A DNA stretch of 64,000 nucleotides from CAILZL01 sp035548495 (GTDB lineage: Bacteria; Pseudomonadota; Gammaproteobacteria; Steroidobacterales; Steroidobacteraceae), in contig DASZSV010000063.1 in NCBI GenBank assembly GCA_035548495.1, forward strand, positions 1 to 64,000, read 5' to 3'. Position 1 is the first letter of the stretch; every line of letters starts with the position of its first letter. Below, one piece after another: positions 36,441 through 45,606 of this stretch. A program made the translations under genes and the position numbers. The notes beneath the pieces are model-generated. The model saw nothing but the letters and a program-made list of their open reading frames with translations. It made no database searches and was not told the origin of the DNA.

Positions 36441-38699
36441 CTATCGGGAAATAATGACTCTCTCTCCAGTCATCAGGTCAATGGCATATATCGTCCCCGG
36501 CTCCCCGTCGGATACATATGCAACGTTATTGATGGCATCCACTGCCAAACCGCTCGAGAAGTTCAGCGCTGGCCCGCCGCCAAGAAACTTCTGTCCGGTC
36601 GCCACTTGGCCGGAAATCAGCCGCCTTCCGCCACCCGCCAAATCTGTGGTGAAAATTGCAGCGGTACCGTCATTTACGCTGACACCAATCAGTTGCTGAT
36701 TGAGAGAATCCAGTGTCAAGTCAATCGGCAACGTTATCGGAAAACCTGGCGCAGCGAATGTGGAACGATTGCCGGTGGCCAAATTAATACTGACAATTCC
36801 GTCTGAATTCAGGTCAGTTGCCAACGCCTGCATTGTCCCGGACGAGCTTAGCAAAACCATATCGGTCCCAAAAAAGTTGTTTCCGGTACCTATTGATGGA
36901 CTGGATACTGTGGATCGATTTCCAGTCGCGATGTCAATCGCAAACAGCGAGTAACCCAAGCCATCAACAACGAATACTCTATTTCCGTTCGCATCCAGGA
37001 ATATGCTGCGCGGCTGAACCATTGGAGGACTGGCGGAATTAAGGTTAGCCACCTGTGTTCGGGCGCCTGTTGCCAGATTAACGGAAATCAGCAGGTTATT
37101 TGAGCCACCATCCAGAACAAACGCTTTGCTTCCGTTGCTTGTCGGTCGCGTATCCAGCACCACATCCTTGACCGAGCTGAAAGACACTCCACTCCCAACC
37201 GAGCCGCCTGAAATAACCGTTCGATCTCCCGTTGCGATGTCACACCGGAAAAGCTCCTGTTGCGTTGAATCCAAGGACAGTAATGATGCCGGCGCGCCGC
37301 TATGATTCTCCAACACCAGCCCAACTGGCGTTTTCATATGCGGACCACCACCCATATACGATTGTGAAAATAGCGTGCGACTGAGGGTCTGCAAATTGAT
37401 GGAAACTATTTCGCCCGTCGATTGCGCCAGGTAGGCAGTGGAACCATCTGCATTCACCGCGAGTCCGGCAAGATCGGTCAGCGCAATACCAGATCCCGTT
37501 GTTTTGTCCGCCAATACTGTCCGGTTTCCTGTAGCCAGATCAATGGCAATCAAGGAATTATCTGTTGGATCAACGTCCGTAACGAGTAACCGCATATTCG
37601 TGCGATCCAGTCGCAACTGAATTGGGTAAACAAGCGACCGGCCCGACCCATATGGACTATTCGACGAAAGAATTGACCTGTTGCCCGTAGCAATATCAAT
37701 CGCGACTATTGCATTGGAACTCGACACCAGCAGCCGGGGCGAGCTGGGGACAGTCACGGCGTCATAGACAATACCACTCGGGTAATACAGCTGCGCCCCC
37801 GTACCAACTGTGGGACCAGAGAGTACGGTACGTGCGCCGGTCGATAAATTGACGGCAACAACGGTGTTTGAAGAACTGACCGTCACATAGGCAGCGCTAC
37901 CCGATGAATTCAGCGCGACCCCATATCCTGAAATGAAAGATGTGCCGCTTGTTGCATTTGACGAAGGTGAAATGGCGGTTCTGACGCCTGTTGTCAGATT
38001 GATTGCCATCAAGGTATCGTCGCCCCAGTCAAGAGCGATTGCGCGGTTGTTTGCTTGATCAATAACGATATCATCCAGAGTTCCGGCACGCGTCGAATAT
38101 CCCGCCTGAGTGATGTCTGATACAACTGACGCAGCGCCATCGGCCAGTGCATAACCATATACCTCGCCCTTCAAGGCAAGATCAGTCAGCAATAGTCGCG
38201 AATGGATAGAGTCCATCGCGAGCGCGCGCGGCTGTGAGAATACTGGACCTCCGTTTCGAATTACTGAAGTTGCGGCCGCAGAATTGATGTTTCCTGCGAG
38301 ATCGGTAACAGAAACGGTAAGCGTCGTGGTCTGATGGGCCGGAATCGGAACCGATGCAGTCCACGTCATGAATCCGTCGTTGGATAAGGCTTGCACACCA
38401 TTAACACTGACCGCCTTCACCCCGCTGCTGTCCGCCGCACTGCCCCGCACGACTACGGAAGATGCATCCGTATAAGATGAGGGTGTCGGAAATACGATGG
38501 CCGCAGTCGGAGGAGTGACATCCCCTTGCGATGATGCCGAACTCGACGACGAAGAAACACCCCCACTTCCCGAACCTCCGCCTCCACCGCACGCTGACAG
38601 AATCGAAGTCATCGCGAGCATTGCAATCGCAAATGCTTTTTTTGTGGAAATAGCACCATGTGCCGCGAACAACGAAATGACGTTGAAATTATTATTCAT
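36441..38699 (-). CDS. Lipoprotein with Ser linker, Ig-like domain and propeller-type repeats
   Basis: A 752-residue surface lipoprotein. The signal ends ILSACGGGGGSG (lipobox Cys near residue 42). A short Ser linker leads to an Ig-like domain (AAIVFPTPSSYTDASSVVVRG, about 65-145). Then about twelve repeats of roughly 48 residues carry a core such as IDLATGNRTVL, INLATGNRSTF or VNLSTGARTVL, the pattern of NHL- or SMP-30-like beta-propellers. Start ATG 38699 has AGGGAG five bases upstream. A role in binding or sensing outside the cell is likely but not shown. Confidence 0.85.
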   Translation of the reverse strand: MNNNFNVISLFAAHGAISTKKAFAIAMLAMTSILSACGGGGGSGSGGVSSSSSSASSQGDVTPPTAAIVFPTPSSYTDASSVVVRGSAADSSGVKAVSVNGVQALSNDGFMTWTASVPIPAHQTTTLTVSVTDLAGNINSAAATSVIRNGGPVFSQPRALAMDSIHSRLLLTDLALKGEVYGYALADGAASVVSDITQAGYSTRAGTLDDIVIDQANNRAIALDWGDDTLMAINLTTGVRTAISPSSNATSGTSFISGYGVALNSSGSAAYVTVSSSNTVVAVNLSTGARTVLSGPTVGTGAQLYYPSGIVYDAVTVPSSPRLLVSSSNAIVAIDIATGNRSILSSNSPYGSGRSLVYPIQLRLDRTNMRLLVTDVDPTDNSLIAIDLATGNRTVLADKTTGSGIALTDLAGLAVNADGSTAYLAQSTGEIVSINLQTLSRTLFSQSYMGGGPHMKTPVGLVLENHSGAPASLLSLDSTQQELFRCDIATGDRTVISGGSVGSGVSFSSVKDVVLDTRPTSNGSKAFVLDGGSNNLLISVNLATGARTQVANLNSASPPMVQPRSIFLDANGNRVFVVDGLGYSLFAIDIATGNRSTVSSPSIGTGNNFFGTDMVLLSSSGTMQALATDLNSDGIVSINLATGNRSTFAAPGFPITLPIDLTLDSLNQQLIGVSVNDGTAAIFTTDLAGGGRRLISGQVATGQKFLGGGPALNFSSGLAVDAINNVAYVSDGEPGTIYAIDLMTGERVIISR

Positions 38700-38962
38700 T
38701 GAAACTCCCTGCTGTTTTCCCAAAGTATTTTCGCGTTGTACGTGCCTGACAGAGGCACCCATAACGATCACTCAAATATTGCTTTGAGTCAACCCTTCCG
38801 TCACTTCTGCAAAATTATGTTTTGTTGCGGCGGGCGGCGAAGCAATATCCATGTGCGTCGCTGGAATGCAGACTTGCAGTCTTTGTGAAGAAACAAACGA
38901 GACAAGAATGGGAAATTCAATGTGTCAAATTTATTCCCAAACAACCATCTTGGAACAGATGT

Positions 38963-38990
38963 AAAAAACGCGCTCCGAAGAGCGCGTTTT
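38963..38990 (-). terminator. Intrinsic terminator of rho
   Basis: CGCGCTC-CGAA-GAGCGCG with A6 before and T4 after. Read leftwards it follows the rho stop by 29 bases. The same hairpin, stem and loop included, is found at 35072-35102. The 319-base gap 38700-39018 holds nothing else I can name. Confidence 0.85.
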
Positions 38991-39018
38991 GCAATCAACA
39001 ACATCAACTCAACGAGAA

Positions 39019-40479
39019 TCAACCACGCTTCATGGCGTCGTAGAAATCTGCGTTGGTCTTGGTGTCCTTCATTTTGTCGATCAGAAATTCAATCGCAGCC
39101 AGTTCATCCATGGGATGCAACAACTTGCGCAGAATCCAGATCTTGGCCAGTTCATCCTGACTGGTGATCAACTCTTCACGGCGGGTACCGGAACGGTTGA
39201 TATTCACCGCCGGGAACACACGCTTCTCAGCAACGCGGCGATCAAGATGGATTTCAGAATTGCCGGTGCCCTTGAATTCTTCGTAGATCACATCGTCCAT
39301 GCGCGAGCCGGTGTCGATCAAAGCCGTGGCAAGAATAGTGAGCGAACCACCTTCTTCGATATTGCGTGCCGCACCGAAGAAACGCTTGGGACGCTGCAAT
39401 GCATTGGCATCCACACCGCCAGTCAGCACCTTGCCGGAACTCGGCACCACGGTGTTATAGGCACGTGCGAGACGCGTGATGGAATCAAGCAGAATCACTA
39501 CATCACGCTTGTGCTCCACCAGCCGCTTGGCTTTTTCGATGACCATTTCCGCCACTTGCACATGACGCGATGCGGGTTCATCAAATGTGGATGACACCAC
39601 TTCGCCGCGTACCGTGCGTGTCATTTCGGTGACTTCTTCTGGACGTTCGTCGATCAGCAGCACAATCAAATATACTTCCGGATGATTGGCGGTAATGGAG
39701 CTGGCAATGTTTTGCAGCAACATGGTTTTGCCGGCCTTGGGCGGCGAAATGATCAGTCCGCGCTGACCTTTGCCGATTGGCGCCACCAGTTCAATCACAC
39801 GTGCCGTCAAATCTTCCGTGGCGCCGGTGCCGCGTTCCAGTTTCAAACGTTTGGTGGGATGCAGCGGCGTCAGATTTTCAAACAATACCTTGTGACGTGC
39901 ATTTTCCGGTGTATCAAAATTGATTTCACCAACTTTCAGCAAGGCGAAGTAACGTTCACCTTCACGCGGTGGACGGATCAATCCGGCAATGGAATCGCCA
40001 GTGCTGAGATTGAAACGGCGAATCTGCGACGGACTGACATAAATGTCATCCGGTCCGGCAAGATAGGAACTGTCTGCGGAACGCAGGAAACCAAAACCAT
40101 CCTGCAGGATTTCCAGCACACCTTCACCATAGATGGCTTCGCCGGTGCGCGCATGCGCCTTGAGGATTTCAAAAATGATGTCCTGCTTGCGCGCGCGCGT
40201 GACGCTTTCCAGACCCATCTGCGTGGCAATCTCGATCAGCTCACCGATGGGTTTGAGCTTCAGCGTCGTCAAGTTCATCGACAGACGCGATGCTGCAAGT
40301 TCGGCCCGGGAAATAATGCTTACATCATCATTGTCCGGAAAGTCATCCTGCGGCAAACCTTCGTTCATCGGATTGCGGCGATGACGGCTACCGCGCGGCT
40401 GACGATTGCTGCGATTGCTGTTGCCACCACCACCACCCTGGCGGTTACCACGTGCCTGATTGCCTAAAAAGCCTCTCAC
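39019..40479 (-). CDS. rho: Transcription termination factor Rho, N-terminally extended
   Basis: A 486-residue hexameric RNA translocase. The standard Rho body starts at MNLTTLKLKP (residue 68) and has the RNA-binding FGFLRS motif, the Walker A PPKAGKTML and Walker B VVILLDSITR. The extra 67 residues are Gly/Asn/Arg-rich (GNRQGGGGGNSNRSNRQ) plus an acidic segment. The GTG start overlaps the trxA stop (GTGA), which argues that the extension is made; the alternative start is at 40278. Order trxA-rho with rhlB opposite is typical of gammaproteobacteria. Confidence 0.95.
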   Translation of the reverse strand: MRGFLGNQARGNRQGGGGGNSNRSNRQPRGSRHRRNPMNEGLPQDDFPDNDDVSIISRAELAASRLSMNLTTLKLKPIGELIEIATQMGLESVTRARKQDIIFEILKAHARTGEAIYGEGVLEILQDGFGFLRSADSSYLAGPDDIYVSPSQIRRFNLSTGDSIAGLIRPPREGERYFALLKVGEINFDTPENARHKVLFENLTPLHPTKRLKLERGTGATEDLTARVIELVAPIGKGQRGLIISPPKAGKTMLLQNIASSITANHPEVYLIVLLIDERPEEVTEMTRTVRGEVVSSTFDEPASRHVQVAEMVIEKAKRLVEHKRDVVILLDSITRLARAYNTVVPSSGKVLTGGVDANALQRPKRFFGAARNIEEGGSLTILATALIDTGSRMDDVIYEEFKGTGNSEIHLDRRVAEKRVFPAVNINRSGTRREELITSQDELAKIWILRKLLHPMDELAAIEFLIDKMKDTKTNADFYDAMKRG

Positions 40480-40805
40480 AGTTTGCCATCCAGAAATGCA
40501 GTGAGATCGGACTTGCGCAAGGCGCCGACCTTTTGGCCTTCAACCTGACCGTTCTTGAACAGGATCAGTGTGGGAATACCGCGAACGCTGAAGCGTTGCG
40601 GTGTTTTGGGATTCTCGTCGATGTTGACTTTGGCGATGGTCAGCTTGTCCTGGTACTCAGCGGATACTTCGTCAAGCATGGGAGCGATCATCTTGCAGGG
40701 GCCGCACCATTCGGCCCAGAAATCCACCAGCACAGCTTTCCTGGATTTCAATACATCTTCTTCAAAACTGTCATCGGTAACGTGAACTATCAAATCGCTG
40801 CTCAC
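40476..40805 (-). CDS. trxA: Thioredoxin 1
   Basis: A 109-residue cytoplasmic redox protein that reduces disulfides in ribonucleotide reductase, DsbD and others. The active site WAEWCGPCKM has Cys34 and Cys37. DFWAEWCG and the cis-proline segment RGIPTLILFKNG are intact. It ends with a TGA overlapping the rho start codon. Length matches E. coli TrxA (109). Confidence 0.99.
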   Translation of the reverse strand: MSSDLIVHVTDDSFEEDVLKSRKAVLVDFWAEWCGPCKMIAPMLDEVSAEYQDKLTIAKVNIDENPKTPQRFSVRGIPTLILFKNGQVEGQKVGALRKSDLTAFLDGKL

Positions 40806-41259
40806 TGTAGGACACCTCTAAGTGAAGAAATCAAAACGTAAATGGACATGGGTATGTGAAACTTGTCAGGAGTGGACTTCAGCGGTTGCGCGGCCCATAC
40901 AGGGTTACGTTGGGTCATCAACTCAGGCACAATGCCGACATTGAACTGCCAGACCATGCGCGATGTATGCTCGGTGAGAGTCGCACCCCATCGGGGATTG
41001 TTTAGTGAAACCAGGGTTTACTTGAGAACCAGAGATAGTGAAACTTTGGGAATTTCTAAATCGCGGATAATGCAATAGACTCCGCTTCGTTGCGTGTTAT
41101 TAAAGCTGGCAATTCTGTTTTTTGCAAGCCCGCTGTTGCAATTGCTGACCAAAATTGGCCAAAGCGCGACATCCGGCGTATTTTATCGTTGATAAATTGT
41201 TGGAATGTCTTACTTGTCCACATTCACCTGACTCACTCAAGCCCTTACATACTCAGCCA
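40806..41259. other. Divergent intergenic region trxA/rhlB
   Basis: A 454-base gap between oppositely oriented genes. No open frame with coding character, tRNA or strong hairpin was found. It must hold the promoters of both transcripts. A GCCGGATG-like C/G-rich patch and several A/T-rich tracts (about 41030-41130 and 41180-41210) are the only visible structure. RhlB and Rho/TrxA control regions are long in other gammaproteobacteria too. Confidence 0.5.
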
Positions 41260-42867
41260 ATGGCCGAATCCCACCTGACCGATCTTTCCTTCACCAGCCT
41301 GCACCTGCCCGAATTGCTGCAAAAAGGCCTGGCCGAAGCCAGCTTTGAACGCTGCACACCGATTCAGGCGCAAACCCTGCCACATGCGCTCGCCGGACTC
41401 GATGTCGCAGGACAGGCGCAAACCGGCACCGGCAAAACCGTGGCCTTTCTGGTTGCGCTGTATGCGCGCTTGTTGCGCGAACCGGTACCTGCTGATCGCA
41501 AATTGAATGCGCCGCGTGCCGTGGTGCTGGCGCCGACACGTGAACTGGCCGTGCAAATTCACAGCGATGCCGAACCGCTGGGTGCACATACCGGCTTGCG
41601 CCTGGGACTGGCGTTTGGCGGCATCGACTTTGAGAAACAGAAACGCCATCTTGAAGCCGGGGTGGATGTCCTGATTGGCACTCCGGGACGCATCATCGAC
41701 TTCTACAAACAACATGTGATTGATCTGAGTTCCGTGCAAGTCGTGGTGCTGGATGAAGCTGATCGCATGTTTGACCTGGGATTCATCAGCGACATTCGCT
41801 ATCTGCTGCGCCGCATGCCGCAACCCGCACAGCGCCTGAACTTGCTGTTCTCCGCCACCTTGTCGCAGCGTGTGCTCGAGCTCGCCTATGAACACATGAA
41901 CAGCCCGCAACTGGTGCGCATTGAGCCGGACAAGATGACGGTCGATCGCGTAAGGCAGGTTATTTACTATCCGTCCAATGATGAAAAACCGCGGCTGCTG
42001 GTGGGATTGCTCAAGCAGATGGACCCGAGACGCAGCATGGTATTCGTCAACACACGCCGTGCCGCAGAAGATGTGGAATTGCTGTTGCGTGGCAACGGCA
42101 TCAACGCAGCGGCGATTTCAGGTGACGTGCCGCAACACAAACGCCTGCGCATGCTGAATGACTTCCATGAAGGATCGCTGGCGGTGTTGATCGGCACCGA
42201 TGTCGCATCACGCGGCCTGCATATCCCCGATGTCAGTCATGTGTTCAACTATGATTTGCCGCAGGACCCCGAAGACTATGTGCATCGCATTGGCCGCACG
42301 GCGCGTGCGGGCACCGATGGTGATGCCATCAGCTTTGGCTGTGAAGAATACGTCGTGTCGCTTCCGGATATTGAAGCCTACATCAATCGCAAAATACCGG
42401 TTGCTGCGGTAAGTGCCGAATCGCTGGCCGAATTGCAACCCGCTGCGCCCAGACCAAAACGAGAACATCCGCAACGGGAACGAGGCCGCAAGGATTCTCG
42501 CAAGCCGCCACATCGTCAACACGGCGACGCGCAAAAACAGATGCATGGCCACAAACCATCATCACAGCAACACAAGCAGGGCAACAGGCAGCGCACCATC
42601 TCCGGCCGTTTCGCCGGGAGCGGAGAAACGGCGCAGCCGGGCAATCAGGCTCAGGCCGCCGGTCACCCGCGTCCGCATCATAAAGACCGGCGTCATCAAC
42701 CACGCCGCCACCGCAACGAGCGACGCCACCAGCATGACCGCCGCGATCAACGTCCGCAACAGACACAGAGTCAACGTCCGGAACCCACCGTGCAACAGGC
42801 GGGTCTGGTACAACGCATTGGCCGTGCAGTAAAGTCGCTGTTTACGAGGATGAGCAGCCGGCGCTAG
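41260..42867 (+). CDS. rhlB: DEAD-box RNA helicase RhlB-like, with long basic tail
   Basis: A 535-residue helicase. The Q motif is FERCTPIQAQTLPHAL, motif I AQTGTGKT, motif II VLDEADRMFD, SAT (FSATLSQ) and motif VI HRIGRTARAG. E. coli RhlB, a degradosome partner, is 421 residues; this one has about 140 further residues rich in Arg, His, Gln and Pro (after ELQPAAPRPKRE). The ATG at 41260 gives MAESHLTDLSF, the family start. Position opposite trxA-rho supports RhlB over RhlE. Confidence 0.88.
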   Translation: MAESHLTDLSFTSLHLPELLQKGLAEASFERCTPIQAQTLPHALAGLDVAGQAQTGTGKTVAFLVALYARLLREPVPADRKLNAPRAVVLAPTRELAVQIHSDAEPLGAHTGLRLGLAFGGIDFEKQKRHLEAGVDVLIGTPGRIIDFYKQHVIDLSSVQVVVLDEADRMFDLGFISDIRYLLRRMPQPAQRLNLLFSATLSQRVLELAYEHMNSPQLVRIEPDKMTVDRVRQVIYYPSNDEKPRLLVGLLKQMDPRRSMVFVNTRRAAEDVELLLRGNGINAAAISGDVPQHKRLRMLNDFHEGSLAVLIGTDVASRGLHIPDVSHVFNYDLPQDPEDYVHRIGRTARAGTDGDAISFGCEEYVVSLPDIEAYINRKIPVAAVSAESLAELQPAAPRPKREHPQRERGRKDSRKPPHRQHGDAQKQMHGHKPSSQQHKQGNRQRTISGRFAGSGETAQPGNQAQAAGHPRPHHKDRRHQPRRHRNERRHQHDRRDQRPQQTQSQRPEPTVQQAGLVQRIGRAVKSLFTRMSSRR

Positions 42868-43152
42868 CTGGAAGACTTGGCCACGAACTCCGCGGCCGCG
42901 GTGAATCTGGCCGTGTACTGATGGCGCAGTGCAATGCCACCTGCTCGTTGCCACGGTGCCGCACTGAGCACGCACTGAGCACGCACGAAGCGGCATCAAT
43001 TCGGAGGCGGGAATCCCGGCATCCCAGTGTCGCGGCTAAAGTGGCGCGTCCCAGTTTCGGGCAGATGCCGAATGCGATACGACAAACCGCCTCACAACTG
43101 TCACGATTCACCGGCGGTTAGCGTGTATGTGCAGGGGAGTGATCAAGTACAA

Positions 43153-44388
43153 ATGAAGAACCTGACTATTGGTATCTGGGTGTTGATGCTCTGTGCGCTC
43201 GGCGCTTGCAGCAGCGGCTCATCAAACGGTACAGAAAATCCTGCAAGCTCTGTTAGCCGATCAAGCGCTCAGTCGAGCATGAGCACTTCGCTCTCCTCGT
43301 CTTCATCGTCATCATTGTCTTCTTCATCCTCTTCTTCCAGCACATCATCGACAAACGGCGCGGGCGCAGCAATCAGTGCGCGTGATGCCGCAAATGGCAT
43401 GGGCAAGGGATTTAATCTTGGTCAAATGTTTGAGAGCACCCAGAATCCGGCAACCTATGCGGCGGCCAAGGAAAAGATCGATGCCTATTACGCACTGGGA
43501 TTCAGGAACGTACGCATTCCAATCACCTGGACCGAACCTGTCGCCGGTACAACGCTGGTCAACGATCCGAATGTTGGTGACGTAAATCGCAGCCACCCGC
43601 GACTGCTGGTGATTGAGCAAGTGGTTGACTATGCACTGTCACTGCCGGGCATGTACGTTGTCATTAACGCGCATCATGAGGCTGCTCTCAAAGACCAGAA
43701 CAAGTCGGCAGTACTGGAACTGCTTTGGCAGAACATTGCGGACATCTTCCGTGACCGCAACCATCATCTTTTATTTGAAATCCTGAACGAACCACATCTC
43801 AGTGACGGCAGTGCAATGGACCCGGCAAATTTGCGCAACATGGTCAGCAAGGCCTACAAAAAAATACGCGCAGTCGATGCGCAACGAATTGTGATTATTG
43901 GCGGCAATCAATGGTATGGCGCCAACGAAATGGCGGTGGCATGGCCAAACCTCAATGACGTGGGCGGCGGGCAGGATTCATATTTGATGGCGGAATTCCA
44001 TCACTACGACCCATGGTCGTTCAATGGCGATCATCAGGGCGACTACTCGGATAACTGGACTGATGCTGACATTTCCGGTCCGATGGATACGATGTCAGCG
44101 TGGGCAAACTCGGTCGGCAATGGCATGCCTGTTTATATCGGTGAATGGGGCACTGCATGGGGTAGCCGCTATCAGAACATGCAATGCAACAATATTCGCG
44201 CCTGGTATGAGAAACTGGACGCGTCATTTGCATCTCCCAAGGGCATGCCAACTGCCGTCTGGGACGATGGCGGCTGGTTCAAGATATATGATTTCGCCAG
44301 TGCAAGTTTTAATAATAATCTGGCGGAGTGCATTGGCGGCAGCTGCGCCTGGGACGGAACAGAGCGATTTAATACCGGATGTCTGTGA
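43153..44388 (+). CDS. GH5-type endoglucanase lipoprotein
   Basis: A 411-residue secreted glycoside hydrolase. A signal ends in LGACSSG (lipobox Cys near residue 19). A Ser-rich linker fills about 25-75, followed by a GH5 TIM barrel starting GMGKGFNLGQMF. The acid/base glutamate is Glu213 (ILNEPH) and the nucleophile Glu331 (YIGEWG). It likely cleaves beta-1,4-glucans. Serine linkers of this type are common in Cellvibrionales. Its tail is 30 bases from the convergent AraC-type regulator. Confidence 0.88.
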   Translation: MKNLTIGIWVLMLCALGACSSGSSNGTENPASSVSRSSAQSSMSTSLSSSSSSSLSSSSSSSSTSSTNGAGAAISARDAANGMGKGFNLGQMFESTQNPATYAAAKEKIDAYYALGFRNVRIPITWTEPVAGTTLVNDPNVGDVNRSHPRLLVIEQVVDYALSLPGMYVVINAHHEAALKDQNKSAVLELLWQNIADIFRDRNHHLLFEILNEPHLSDGSAMDPANLRNMVSKAYKKIRAVDAQRIVIIGGNQWYGANEMAVAWPNLNDVGGGQDSYLMAEFHHYDPWSFNGDHQGDYSDNWTDADISGPMDTMSAWANSVGNGMPVYIGEWGTAWGSRYQNMQCNNIRAWYEKLDASFASPKGMPTAVWDDGGWFKIYDFASASFNNNLAECIGGSCAWDGTERFNTGCL

Positions 44389-44418
44389 TCAAGATTGCAG
44401 CATGATCTGATGGAGAAA

Positions 44419-45579
44419 TTAACTCCCGCCACCATCAGCATGGCGCGCATGTTCGCGAAACTCGGTTGGCGATTTTCCGGTATAGCGCCTGAAAAAGCGA
44501 TTGAAGGCTGACTTGCTGTTGAATCCGGAATCCAGACAGATTTCGAGAACAGTTCTGTTTTTATGGGCAGGATCAGCAAGCAGTACTTTGGCTCTCGCCA
44601 CACGATATTGATTCACATATTCAAAGAAATTGCTCTCGAAGTGCTTGTTGATGACAAAGGATACTTCGCGATAGGGAACCCCCACACGCCGGGAGAACTC
44701 TTCGATATTCAAGTTATGTTTCAGATATAGCTGATCCACTTCCATGCCATGCCTGATCTTGTCGATGATCGAATCGGACAACTGCACCGGAGGTTGAATC
44801 GGCGTTTTTTCCACGTTGGCCAGCAGCAGCCGCTGTGTATAGACAAGATCATAAATCGACAGCGCAATGACCAGAATAAACGTGATGTAGTTGTCTGCAA
44901 TGCCGAGCCCGTCCGAAACGGATATCGGCACGCTTCGTGCGAATACATGCACCAGCAGAGACCACAGCCAGTTAATGCTGAAACCACCCGTCAAGAAATT
45001 GAGCCAGACGTTGCCGCGCATGTTCGCGTCTGAAAAGTAGTCCTTTTGACGCTGCATGAATCTCAACGCCAGCACAAGTGAACTCAACGCATAGAGTGCC
45101 GGCAACAGCTTCAACAACAACCATAGAATACTGGTCCAGTGCACTGATCGTTCTGTCAGGCGATGGCCAATGAAGCGCAGATTGTCGGAGTCAATCTGGA
45201 AATAGCCAATGACGAAATAACAGAGCAGCAACGGCGCAAGGTGGAACATGAGCCTGCTTCCGCGCGGAAAACCACTGCGTGCAAGAGACTGAACGTAAAG
45301 ATAAAGACTGATGCCCTGAATCACCGCCACACTTGCCATCAAGTAAGGAAGCGCAATTTTCGCGAGCGAACTTTGCAGGTATATGCGGTTGTCCCACAAC
45401 AACAATCTGCACAATGCGCTGACGCCAATACACAGGAAAAAAACACTGAGCAGTACGGTTGATATGCTCTTCCTGGTGGCATAAAAGAAATGGAAGCCCG
45501 CGAGAAACAGGCAGACCCCCGTTGTGAGCAACAATATCAGGTCATTGATGTTGAACAGGGGTGCCTTCACAAAAAACAT
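44419..45579 (-). CDS. AraC-family regulator with N-terminal membrane domain
   Basis: A 386-residue protein. The first 230 residues hold about seven hydrophobic helices (from LILLLTTGVCLFLAGFHFFY onward). The C-terminal 130 residues form an AraC-type DNA-binding domain (FSRRVGVPYREVSFVINKH and LEICLDSGFNSKSAFNRFFRRYTGKSP). The arrangement suggests direct sensing at the membrane. It is convergent with the GH5 gene and may control it or other secreted-enzyme genes, an inference. ATG 45579 is used rather than a TTG at 45588. Confidence 0.85.
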   Translation of the reverse strand: MFFVKAPLFNINDLILLLTTGVCLFLAGFHFFYATRKSISTVLLSVFFLCIGVSALCRLLLWDNRIYLQSSLAKIALPYLMASVAVIQGISLYLYVQSLARSGFPRGSRLMFHLAPLLLCYFVIGYFQIDSDNLRFIGHRLTERSVHWTSILWLLLKLLPALYALSSLVLALRFMQRQKDYFSDANMRGNVWLNFLTGGFSINWLWSLLVHVFARSVPISVSDGLGIADNYITFILVIALSIYDLVYTQRLLLANVEKTPIQPPVQLSDSIIDKIRHGMEVDQLYLKHNLNIEEFSRRVGVPYREVSFVINKHFESNFFEYVNQYRVARAKVLLADPAHKNRTVLEICLDSGFNSKSAFNRFFRRYTGKSPTEFREHARHADGGGS

Positions 45580-45606
45580 TCCGCGCAAGCATCAACATTA
45601 TCGGGA

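Noticed and set aside
40806..41259. Small gene or RNA between trxA and rhlB
   Set aside because: No frame with a ribosome site and coding character, and no strong hairpin pair. It is left as a control region.
42842..43111. Minus-strand frame between rhlB and the GH5 gene
   Set aside because: Cysteine-, Arg- and Ser-rich with no recognisable domain and no ribosome site. Likely the GH5 control region.
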